DNA of 64,000 bases from Achromobacter sp. RTa. GTDB taxonomy: Bacteria; Pseudomonadota; Gammaproteobacteria; Burkholderiales; Burkholderiaceae_B. The stretch's first letter is position 1. Each line of letters begins with the position of its first letter. This document shows positions 8,262-15,685 of this stretch, piece after piece. Below the pieces are notes generated by a model that saw only the letters and a list, made by a program, of their open reading frames with translations, did not search any database and was not told the DNA's origin. Location of the stretch: assembly GCF_000757485.1 (NCBI RefSeq), contig NZ_JPYO01000042.1:610830-674829 (forward strand). Direction: 5' to 3'. The translations under genes were made by a program, and so were the position numbers.

Positions 8262-11200
8262 ATGATCGATCGCTCCTCCACGCCTGCGGGCTTCAGCAGC
8301 CTGGATGCCGCCTCGCTGTCCCAGAACGCCCGCCTGCTGCAAGTGCGCACGCCGCTGGGCGACGCGCTTACCGTCGAACGCATGCAACTGCGCGAAGGCG
8401 TGTCCGAACTGTTCGCCCTGACCCTGGACTGCCTGGCGTCGTCGGCGGAGCTGGACGTGGAGCCGCTGCTGGGCAAGGAAATCAGCGTCGGCCTGCTGCT
8501 GGCGGACGGCAGCAGGCGCCTCTGGCACGCGGTGGTGGAAGGCGTGGACTCCCTGGGCGCCGATGGCGGGCTGGCGCGCTACCGCCTGCACGCCGCGCCC
8601 TGGCTGGCCACGCTGCGCCTGCGCCGCGACAGCTTCCTCTACCAGGACAAGCCGGTCACCGACATCCTGAGCGAAGTGTTCGCCGATTATCCGCTGGCTT
8701 CCTTCGCGTTCGACATCACCGAGCCGCCGGCGCCGCGCCCGGTGCGCACCCAATACCGCGAAACCGACCTGGCTTTCGTGCTGCGCCTGATGGCCGAGGC
8801 GGGCCTGAGCTTTCGCTTCGACCATCAGCAGGGCGAACAGCAGGACGGCGCCTCAGGAGGCGCGCAGCATCGCCTGGTGGTGTTCGACGCGGGCGCCGCG
8901 CATCCCGCCAATCCCGCCGCCACGCTGCGCTTCCACCGCAGCGACGCCACGGAAACCGAAGACAGCGTCACGCGCTTCGGCGCCGCTCGCGCCATCCAGC
9001 CCAATGCCGTCACGCGCGTGGCCTGGAACGACCGCGCGCTGCTCGCGCATGGCGCGCATGCCCAGTCCGGCCTGGATGCGGGCTCGGTGCCGCCGCTGGA
9101 AGACTATGACTACGACGGCCACGGCCGCTACACGGACGACGCCGGCGCCGAGCAACGGGCCGCGCGCAGCCTGCTGGCCCACGAGGCGCGCATGGTGCGC
9201 TTCGACGGCGGCGGCACGGCGCGCCAGATGTCGCCCGGCCACGACTTCACGCTGACCCAGCACGACCGCTACGCCGAAGGCTCGGGCCAGGCGGTCGACG
9301 AACTGGGCGGCAACCGGTACACGCTGCTGCACGTGCTGCACGAAGCCGCCAACAACCTGGGCAGCCAGGCCGCCCAGGTGCCGGGCGCGGCCGACCTGGA
9401 ACACGGCGCTTACCGGAACACTTTCAGCGCCCAGCCCGCCGCGGCCGCGCTGCTGCCTCCGTGGATCGCCAAGCCGACCGCCCCCGAAGGCCTGGCCGCC
9501 ATGGTGGTAACGGCCCAGGACGAAGCCATTTCGTCGGGGCGCGACCTGCGCATCAAGGTGCAGTTTCCGTGGCAGCGCGGACGCCGCCCCCTGCCGGGCG
9601 GCCTGCCCCACCGCAGCCATGGCGACGATGAAGGCAATGCGCCGGGCGACGACAGCTCCGGTACCTGGCTGCGCGTGGCCGGCGCGCAGGCCGGCCCCAA
9701 CTGGGGCGCGCACCATCTGCCGCGCCAGGGCACCGAAGTCGTGGTGGAATTCCTGGATGGCGACATCGACCAGCCCGTGGTCGTGGCGCAGCTCTACAAC
9801 GATTCCGACCTGCCGCCCTGGTCGGCCGGCGTGGACGCCGAGGCCAACCACCCGGGCACGCTGAGCGGCTGGCACAGCCTGGGCCTGGACGGCGAAGGCC
9901 ACAGCCAGTGGCTGTTCGACGACACCGCGGGGCAGGTCCGCACGCGCCTGTCGAGCTCGGCGGCCGCCTCGCAGCTGGGCCTGGGCCACCTGGTCCAGCA
10001 GGCGGCGGACGAGTCCAGCCGCGGCGATTGGCGCGGCACGGGTTTCGAGCTGCGTTCGGACGCCTGGACCGTGGTGCGCTCGGGGCAGGGCATGCTGCTG
10101 TCGGCCAATGCGCGGCCAAACTCTGCCTCCACCCAGGCCGACGCTAAAGAGGCGGTGGCCCAGATGCGCGGCGCGCAGCACGCCGCGCAGCGCATCAACA
10201 CCGCCGCCGCGCAGCGCCAGGCGCGCGAACTGGCGGCCACCGGCCAGTTCGATGCGCAGATCAAGGCCTTCGACCCCACGGCCGACGGCCGCTATCCCGG
10301 CAGCGTGGGCGGCCAGCAGGCCGTCAAGGCCAGCGGCGGCGAGCGCACCGGCACCGAACCGGTTGAACGCATCGACGGCGCGCGCATGCTGGTCGACGCG
10401 CCCTCCTCCCTCAACCTGTCCACGCCCGCGTCGGCCATCCTGCACGCGAGCGAGAATCTGCACGTCACCGCGCAGGAAGACGGCCACGTCGCCGCCCGCC
10501 ATACCTTCGCCAGCGCATCGGGCAAGTCGACCAGCCTGTTCGTGCAGGATGGCGGCCTGCGCGCCATCGCGGCCAACGCGCCGGTCTCCCTGCACGCGCA
10601 CACCGACATGCTGGAGATGCTTGCGGGCCAGGACGTCACCATCACGTCGACCACGGATAGCATCGAAATCCTGGCGAACGAACGCATCACGTTGCAGGCC
10701 GCGAACGGCAGCATCGTGCTGGACGGCGGCGACATCCTGTTCAAGGGGCCGGGCATGTTCTCGGTCAAGGGGGCCTCGCACAGCCTGATCGGCCCCGGCA
10801 GCGATGCAGCCGCGCTGCCCGCGCTGCCGTCGACCCAGGTGGGCGACCCCATGATCGTGAGCGCCGAACTGGTGCACCGGGCCAAGGCGAAGGCGCTGGC
10901 CAGCCTGCAGACCGGGGCGGCCCAGGCCAGCCATGCCGCCGCCGGCGCAAGCGGGGCGGCAACCGGCCCGGATATCGCCGCAACGGGCGCCGCAACGGGC
11001 GCCGCTGCAGGCGGCGCCACGGCGGCGCCCCTTGCGGCCGAGCCGGGCCTGGCCGGCCGCGCATCCGCGCTGGCGGGCCAGGCTGGCAATCTGGCCAGCA
11101 GCGCCGCGCAAACAATCAAGAGCGCGTCCTCCGCCGTCACCGGCGCCATCGACAACGCCCGGCAAACCGGCGCCGACCTGATGAATGGCGCGGCGCAGAA

Positions 11201-13370
11201 GGCCGGCGAACTGGCGCGCTCGGCCGCCAACGCCGTCACGCCGTCGCTGATGGGCGGGCCCGGAGCGGGCCTGGCCGGCGCGGCCGGAAACGCCGCTGGC
11301 GCCAGCGCAGGCACGGCCGTTTCCGCGGCGGCGGATACCGCCGTCGGCGCGGCCGCCGCGAACGTCTCCGGGGCCACGGCCTCGGGCATGGCGGCCAGCG
11401 CCGCCACCGCCGCTTCCTCCGCGGCGGGCACTGCCGCGGGGTCCGCCTCCCAGGGTGCGGCCTCGGGGCTGCTGAGCGCCACGGCCGCGGGCGGCGCTTC
11501 CGCCTTGTCGGGCGCGAAGGACATGCTTGCGGCCGCCGGCGACGCTGCCGGCAAGATCGGCGAATTCGTGAACCCCGCCATGGCGCAGGCCCTGACCGGC
11601 GACGGCGACCGGGGGTCGGCGATCGGCGCAGCGGTCAATGGGCTGCTGGGATCGACCCGGGCCGGGCAATACGGGCTGCCAGCGGTCGCCAGCGCCATCA
11701 TGCGCGCGCCCAGCCTGGACGCTTCCGCCTTGCCCGCCGTGGCAAGCGCGGTCCTGCAGTCTCCGGCCGTGAGCGGCTCGGGCTTGCCCGCGGTCGCCGC
11801 CACCGTGATGCGCACGCCGGGCTTCAGCCCGGACATGCTGCCTTCATCCGTGACCAAGATGCTGCAGATGGCGGGCGTGCTGCCAAGCTCGGGAACGCCG
11901 CCCTTCGCGCCACCGGGCACGCCCGGAGCCGCCGCCCAGGGCGCAGGAGGCGCGCAGGATGCCGGCGAACCCGCCGTCTCCAATGCGCTGACCACCTACC
12001 GCGGCCAGACGGGCGCGCACCTGCAGTTCGTGAACTTCGCCGAGGAAGACGAGTTCTGGAACGACGGCACGGTCCTCATCAGCGAAGACCGGCAGACGGC
12101 AAAGCCCAGGATCCGCGTCAAATTCAGCAAGGCCGCCGTCCACAAGTTCAGCATCAAGGTGATCGCGGGCAAGAACAACATCGCCTACTCGCAAGCCGAG
12201 AAGGGCCGCCACGCCCCCTACCGCGACCCGAACGGCAAGACGTTCCAATACCAGACGGATCCGGACGGCACCAAGGTCGTGAACGACATCGCGCTGCCCG
12301 CCGCCGGGCTGAATACCTACACCTTCGAGGTCCGGGATGCGCGGAACCAGCGCATCGCCACCGAAACGGTGGAGACGGCCCGCCGGCTCTACATCCAGGA
12401 ACTGGTGCTGCCCGGCCCCGACCCCATGGCGCGCGCGCAGGACAACAGCGCGGCAGTCACGGAGTACCGCCGTCATGGCATCGATGTCGCGCACCTTCCG
12501 GTGCGGCAGGGTGCCGGAAACCCGAACTACGACGTAGACCAGGCCGATGCCGACCTGCTCCAGCGCCAGGCGAGGGCGATCTACGATCAATCCGAAGGGC
12601 CTGACCACGAGCCCTACACGATCGTCGTCTGCCACGTGGAACGCCTGGCCTTCAAGGCGCCCCAGCACACCATCTATCGGGACGCCTACGCGGGCCCGGG
12701 CGAGCGCAAGGTCTATGTGCCGCTGGTGGGCGGCGACGGCGCCTCCCATTTCCTCTGGTACGGCATCGACAACGATCCGTGGTTCCTGAACGCCACCTAC
12801 GAATACACGGACGCCTCGGGCCAGGTCCGGCGCATCCCCATTCCGCCCGATCGCGTCTTCCCGGTGCCTCAAGACCAGGGCAAGCCCCTGGAATGCCCGG
12901 GCGTGGGCGTGATCGTCGATGGCCTGACGCCGACGCGGACGCTGGGCAAGATCCACCTCAACGTGCAATTGATGGACTCGGCAGCCACCGGCGTGGCGTT
13001 TCCGGGCACCAATCTGCTATGCGTCGCGGCCCGCACCCCCTGGGATCCTGCGGACCCCGCAGGCCGCCAGCAGACGCTGGTGCATGAGATCGGCCATCTG
13101 ATCTATATGGTGGCCAGCGGGCCGGCGTGGGCGCAGGCGAACGGCTACGAGGACGACGACTCGCACCTGGACGCCTCGCCCTACTTTTACTCGTCCCACG
13201 GCCGCCATTGCCACTTCGGCCTGGCCAAGCTGGCCAACGTCGAAGACTATGCCTACGAATCGGGCTCCTGCGTCATGTTCGGCATCAGCGGGGCCCCCAT
13301 ACGCTTCTGCCCGACCTGCGCCAAGGCCGTGCGCAAAGTGGACTTCTCCAATGGCTGGCCTTCCTTCTAA
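8262..13370 (+). CDS. vgrG: Evolved VgrG spike with C-terminal metallopeptidase-like effector domain
   Basis: The 1702-residue product is a T6SS spike carrying its own cargo. Residues 1 to about 850 are a standard VgrG: gp27-like region (TQYRETDLAFVLRLMAEAGL), gp5 OB region (TWLRVAGAQAGPNWGAHHLPRQG, then DGDIDQPVVVAQLYN), and DUF2345 ending in a beta-helix. About 390 residues of Ala/Gly-rich linker follow, including four 18-residue repeats. Residues from about 1245 are the cargo, ending with HEIGH (1608-1612), the signature of zincin metallopeptidases, and then a Cys/His-rich tail (GRHCHFG, SGSCVMFG, FCPTC). P. aeruginosa VgrG2b also carries a C-terminal HExxH toxin; homology to it is not shown here. 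The last 20 bases overlap the next gene, a likely immunity gene. Toxicity and substrate are inferred. Confidence 0.92.
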   Translation: MIDRSSTPAGFSSLDAASLSQNARLLQVRTPLGDALTVERMQLREGVSELFALTLDCLASSAELDVEPLLGKEISVGLLLADGSRRLWHAVVEGVDSLGADGGLARYRLHAAPWLATLRLRRDSFLYQDKPVTDILSEVFADYPLASFAFDITEPPAPRPVRTQYRETDLAFVLRLMAEAGLSFRFDHQQGEQQDGASGGAQHRLVVFDAGAAHPANPAATLRFHRSDATETEDSVTRFGAARAIQPNAVTRVAWNDRALLAHGAHAQSGLDAGSVPPLEDYDYDGHGRYTDDAGAEQRAARSLLAHEARMVRFDGGGTARQMSPGHDFTLTQHDRYAEGSGQAVDELGGNRYTLLHVLHEAANNLGSQAAQVPGAADLEHGAYRNTFSAQPAAAALLPPWIAKPTAPEGLAAMVVTAQDEAISSGRDLRIKVQFPWQRGRRPLPGGLPHRSHGDDEGNAPGDDSSGTWLRVAGAQAGPNWGAHHLPRQGTEVVVEFLDGDIDQPVVVAQLYNDSDLPPWSAGVDAEANHPGTLSGWHSLGLDGEGHSQWLFDDTAGQVRTRLSSSAAASQLGLGHLVQQAADESSRGDWRGTGFELRSDAWTVVRSGQGMLLSANARPNSASTQADAKEAVAQMRGAQHAAQRINTAAAQRQARELAATGQFDAQIKAFDPTADGRYPGSVGGQQAVKASGGERTGTEPVERIDGARMLVDAPSSLNLSTPASAILHASENLHVTAQEDGHVAARHTFASASGKSTSLFVQDGGLRAIAANAPVSLHAHTDMLEMLAGQDVTITSTTDSIEILANERITLQAANGSIVLDGGDILFKGPGMFSVKGASHSLIGPGSDAAALPALPSTQVGDPMIVSAELVHRAKAKALASLQTGAAQASHAAAGASGAATGPDIAATGAATGAAAGGATAAPLAAEPGLAGRASALAGQAGNLASSAAQTIKSASSAVTGAIDNARQTGADLMNGAAQKAGELARSAANAVTPSLMGGPGAGLAGAAGNAAGASAGTAVSAAADTAVGAAAANVSGATASGMAASAATAASSAAGTAAGSASQGAASGLLSATAAGGASALSGAKDMLAAAGDAAGKIGEFVNPAMAQALTGDGDRGSAIGAAVNGLLGSTRAGQYGLPAVASAIMRAPSLDASALPAVASAVLQSPAVSGSGLPAVAATVMRTPGFSPDMLPSSVTKMLQMAGVLPSSGTPPFAPPGTPGAAAQGAGGAQDAGEPAVSNALTTYRGQTGAHLQFVNFAEEDEFWNDGTVLISEDRQTAKPRIRVKFSKAAVHKFSIKVIAGKNNIAYSQAEKGRHAPYRDPNGKTFQYQTDPDGTKVVNDIALPAAGLNTYTFEVRDARNQRIATETVETARRLYIQELVLPGPDPMARAQDNSAAVTEYRRHGIDVAHLPVRQGAGNPNYDVDQADADLLQRQARAIYDQSEGPDHEPYTIVVCHVERLAFKAPQHTIYRDAYAGPGERKVYVPLVGGDGASHFLWYGIDNDPWFLNATYEYTDASGQVRRIPIPPDRVFPVPQDQGKPLECPGVGVIVDGLTPTRTLGKIHLNVQLMDSAATGVAFPGTNLLCVAARTPWDPADPAGRQQTLVHEIGHLIYMVASGPAWAQANGYEDDDSHLDASPYFYSSHGRHCHFGLAKLANVEDYAYESGSCVMFGISGAPIRFCPTCAKAVRKVDFSNGWPSF
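11673..11888 (+). repeat. Four 18-residue repeats in the VgrG linker
   Basis: Residues 1138-1209 of the evolved VgrG read as four successive 18-residue units, each opening [G/A/M]LP followed by AVASA or a variant and a hydrophobic-hydrophobic-polar stretch (GLPAVASAIMRAP, ALPAVASAVLQSP, GLPAVAATVMRTP, MLPSSVTKMLQMA). The fourth is the most diverged. They join the Ala-rich linker to the cargo domain. Confidence 0.75.
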
Positions 13371-13962
13371 CCGCGCGCCGCGCTGGCGCCCGCTGCTGGC
13401 CGCGCTATGCGCGGCCGCCGGCCTCATGCTCGCGTCCGCGCCCTCCGGCGCTTCGCCGCCCTCGCCCATGACTACCGACTGGATCGATCCCCCCGCCTTC
13501 GCGACCGCCCCCGTGGGCACGACCCGCGAGCACGCCTGCATGCCCGCCAACCGGGCCGACAGCGACCCTCAACTGCACCTGGCCGGCCCTCGGCGCGTCA
13601 CCCTCCAGGCCGCCGGCAAGCTGGTCGTGCCGGTTTGCGCCCGTGGCATCATCCCCGTCACCACCAACATGCCGCCGCCTGCCATCGTCGCGACGGACAA
13701 GGCAACCGGCAAGGTCTATCGCGGCATCGCCTATCAGCGCAAGCGGCCGCAACCGCGCGGCATGGACATCGATATCGCGCCAGGCTCGGTTCCACCGCGG
13801 GATACACCGATCGAGCCCGGCGTCAGCGTCGGGACGCAATTCAGCACCGACGTGGCCGCGGCCGCCGGGCTGCCGAAGCAGGAAGCCGTCTACGAGGTTT
13901 ACGTGGAAGCCAACGGCCTGCGCTCGAACGCCGTCACGATCGAGGTGCGGGCCGCGCAATAG
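13351..13962 (+). CDS. Exported protein, candidate immunity to the VgrG metallopeptidase
   Basis: The product is 203 residues, starting at ATG 13351 inside the last codons of vgrG (20-base overlap). The open frame extends upstream, but only as the vgrG antiphase. The N-terminus is a Sec-type signal peptide: RAPRWRP, then a hydrophobic LLAALCAAAGLMLA core and a SGA|S-like cleavage site, so the mature protein should be periplasmic. The mature part is rich in short beta-prone segments and has two cysteines. I recognise no family. Tight overlap with an effector gene plus periplasmic targeting is the usual arrangement of a T6SS immunity gene against a periplasmic toxin. That role is inferred from context only. 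Confidence 0.75.
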   Translation: MAGLPSNRAPRWRPLLAALCAAAGLMLASAPSGASPPSPMTTDWIDPPAFATAPVGTTREHACMPANRADSDPQLHLAGPRRVTLQAAGKLVVPVCARGIIPVTTNMPPPAIVATDKATGKVYRGIAYQRKRPQPRGMDIDIAPGSVPPRDTPIEPGVSVGTQFSTDVAAAAGLPKQEAVYEVYVEANGLRSNAVTIEVRAAQ

Positions 13963-13972
13963 CTGCCGCCCT

Positions 13973-14344
13973 TCAGCCCGGCCCGGCGCTGCCGGGCCTG
14001 AACATGCGCAGCACGCGATCCCGGATCGATCGCCCATAGGCCCAGCACCACACCGCCAGGGCCAGCATGGCGACCAGCAGATAGGCGCGGTGCTCCATGG
14101 GCACGGGATTGAGGGCCGACAAGGTCAAGAAGGGCTCGAAGCCCATGAAATCGCTGGCGGCGAGCGTGCTGAAGAACAGGGCCAGGACCGGCCCCGTGAA
14201 ATGCGGGCGCTCGCCCCGCGTGTCCTTGTCCGCCCATGCGAACCAATGGATGAAGCGGATCAGCTGAATCGCCACCGCGCATAGCGGGACAACGACGGCG
14301 AGCAGCAGGACGATAAGGGCGACGGCGACTTGAGGAGGAAGCAT
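13973..14344 (-). CDS. Small multi-pass membrane protein of the effector operon
   Basis: The 123-residue product has a hydrophobic N-terminal segment (residues about 7-29), a second around 50-65 and a third around 86-104, with a basic C-terminal tail. I do not recognise a family. It is the last gene of the leftward VgrG2/Tle1-like operon, starting 9 bases after the downstream DUF3304 lipoprotein gene, and it converges with the candidate immunity gene 10 bases away. A membrane-located immunity or accessory role is possible, but nothing in the sequence proves it. Confidence 0.7.
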   Translation of the reverse strand: MLPPQVAVALIVLLLAVVVPLCAVAIQLIRFIHWFAWADKDTRGERPHFTGPVLALFFSTLAASDFMGFEPFLTLSALNPVPMEHRAYLLVAMLALAVWCWAYGRSIRDRVLRMFRPGSAGPG

Positions 14345-14353
14345 GGCGGCATT

Positions 14354-15109
14354 TTAGCGGCTGCCGCCTGCGGTCCCCATCGCCTCCACGGCCCTGGCGA
14401 AATCGCCCGGCTTGCGTCCTGGCCTGGCCAGCACCGCCGCGATCTCCGGGTCGGCGTCGAAATTCGATGCCACCGTGAAATACAGGTACATGTACTGCCG
14501 CATGTCCTGCTTGCCCTCGATGCGGTACTTGATCCAGGCCGTCTTGGCCACTTTGGCCACGACACGCCTGACTTCGGAACTATCCCGATAATTCTGCAGC
14601 GCATCGCGATGCTGTGCATACAGCCAGCGGGTGGTATCGACGATGGGAATGCGAACCTGCCCCAGCAGCTTGCGGCTGAGCGCCATCTCCATGTGCTCAT
14701 CCGGATAGATGTGCAGTTCGAGATACAGCGGCCCGTCTCCGGGCGGGATGGCCGAAGCAGGGAAGTGCACCGGCGTTTCCTTGTTGAACATCAACGCGCC
14801 CAACTTTTCATCGGATATCTGTCCATCGGACATGTGCTTTCTAATTTCCTCCGTGTCCGCACCTGTCCATTTGACGTTGAAATCGGTGCCGTTCAGGCGG
14901 TAGCAGCAAGCCGCCGAACCCTCCCCGCCTCCCGCGACAATCGCACCCGTTGCAGCAAGATTCCCCTCGCTGTCCGTAATCCGGATCCTGTCCAGGTCCC
15001 AGGGCGTGTAGTTGTACGCGATGAAGGACAAGCCTCGATAGCTGGGCTCGCCGTCGCAGCCCGCCAGCATTCCCAGGCACACCAGTGCGAGGATCAGGCG
15101 CTTACGCAT
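14354..15109 (-). CDS. DUF3304-type lipoprotein, second copy (candidate immunity)
   Basis: A 251-residue lipoprotein with lipobox LAGC (Cys18) just after a short signal peptide. The segment YNYTPWDLDRIRITDSEGN, a glycine-rich turn and a paired-cysteine ACCY motif match the pattern I associate with DUF3304. It is closely similar in protein and DNA to the gene at 18000-18779; the two differ mainly around residues 75-105 and at the C-terminus. DUF3304 lipoproteins are commonly encoded beside Tle1-like T6SS phospholipases, so a role as periplasm-facing immunity protein is likely. It starts 21 bases after the 165-residue membrane-anchored protein in the same operon. Confidence 0.78.
   Translation of the reverse strand: MRKRLILALVCLGMLAGCDGEPSYRGLSFIAYNYTPWDLDRIRITDSEGNLAATGAIVAGGGEGSAACCYRLNGTDFNVKWTGADTEEIRKHMSDGQISDEKLGALMFNKETPVHFPASAIPPGDGPLYLELHIYPDEHMEMALSRKLLGQVRIPIVDTTRWLYAQHRDALQNYRDSSEVRRVVAKVAKTAWIKYRIEGKQDMRQYMYLYFTVASNFDADPEIAAVLARPGRKPGDFARAVEAMGTAGGSR
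14400..15109 (-). repeat. Diverged direct repeat of an immunity-like gene (other copy 18060-18779)
   Basis: The two lipoprotein genes on either side of the Tle1-like effector are a same-orientation duplication. Long runs match almost base for base, for example about 14590-14790 against 18250-18480. Similarity weakens near the middle of the gene and at the 3' end. About 3.7 kb separates the copies. The comparison was made by eye, so no exact percentage is given. Confidence 0.85.
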
Positions 15110-15130
15110 TTCCCCGTCGCTTCATCGCAG

Positions 15131-15628
15131 TCATTGATTCGACACCCAGTCGCCGCTGTTCCAGACCGATTCCGGCGCGTCCGCGGGCTCCGGCATTTCT
15201 GTTTCCGTCGCATAGCGGGCCTCCACTCGATCCGCAGCGGTAAAGCGCAACAGCAGCGCGGCAGCGTTGCCTGGGCGCGGCACCTTCAATTCGACGCTGT
15301 GCGGATAACGCGCTTCGTTGCCATTCATCGCCCCCCATACCAACTGGACGGGCTTGTTCCGGCTGTCCGGCCCATAGAAGCAAGCGCCCGAAAGGGGCCC
15401 GGCGGGCGCCCCGGAGGCTCTCGCGACCCGATCGCCCGGGAACGCGCCGGACGAATCTTCCAGGCGATAGCCGATATCGGCGTCCGTGTCGTTGCGGGCT
15501 TCGCAGAGCAAAACCGGCGGCATGAGCGCGGCATGCGCCCAACGGTAGACGGGAGGGCCAACGACAAGCGCAGCGCCTGCCACCGCCAGGGCCAGTACCG
15601 CCCAGCGCGAGCTGCGTTTCGGCTTCAT
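15131..15628 (-). CDS. Membrane-anchored protein between effector and second lipoprotein
   Basis: The 165-residue product starts with a basic MKPKRSSRW and one hydrophobic segment (about residues 10-28), so it is either anchored facing the periplasm or exported. The rest has an ARNDTDADIGYRLED segment, a SGACFYG cysteine and an LVWGAMNG segment. Their order resembles the neighbouring DUF3304 lipoproteins (NYTPWDLDRI, CCY, VKW), so a remote relative is possible but unproven. GGAGG lies eight bases before the ATG. It sits 57 bases after the Tle1-like effector and 21 bases before the second lipoprotein. Function unknown; another immunity or accessory protein is the best guess. Confidence 0.72.
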   Translation of the reverse strand: MKPKRSSRWAVLALAVAGAALVVGPPVYRWAHAALMPPVLLCEARNDTDADIGYRLEDSSGAFPGDRVARASGAPAGPLSGACFYGPDSRNKPVQLVWGAMNGNEARYPHSVELKVPRPGNAAALLLRFTAADRVEARYATETEMPEPADAPESVWNSGDWVSNQ

Positions 15629-15685
15629 GCCGCATTCCTCCGATCCGATCGGGAGCCCAGGGGTTGGATGTCGTTCCCCTTTGCG

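Noticed and set aside
11000..11985. Repetitive GC-rich stretch considered as a CRISPR or satellite array
   Set aside because: The repetition is at protein level (Ala-rich linker, 18-residue units) inside one continuous reading frame, with no constant repeat-spacer pattern.
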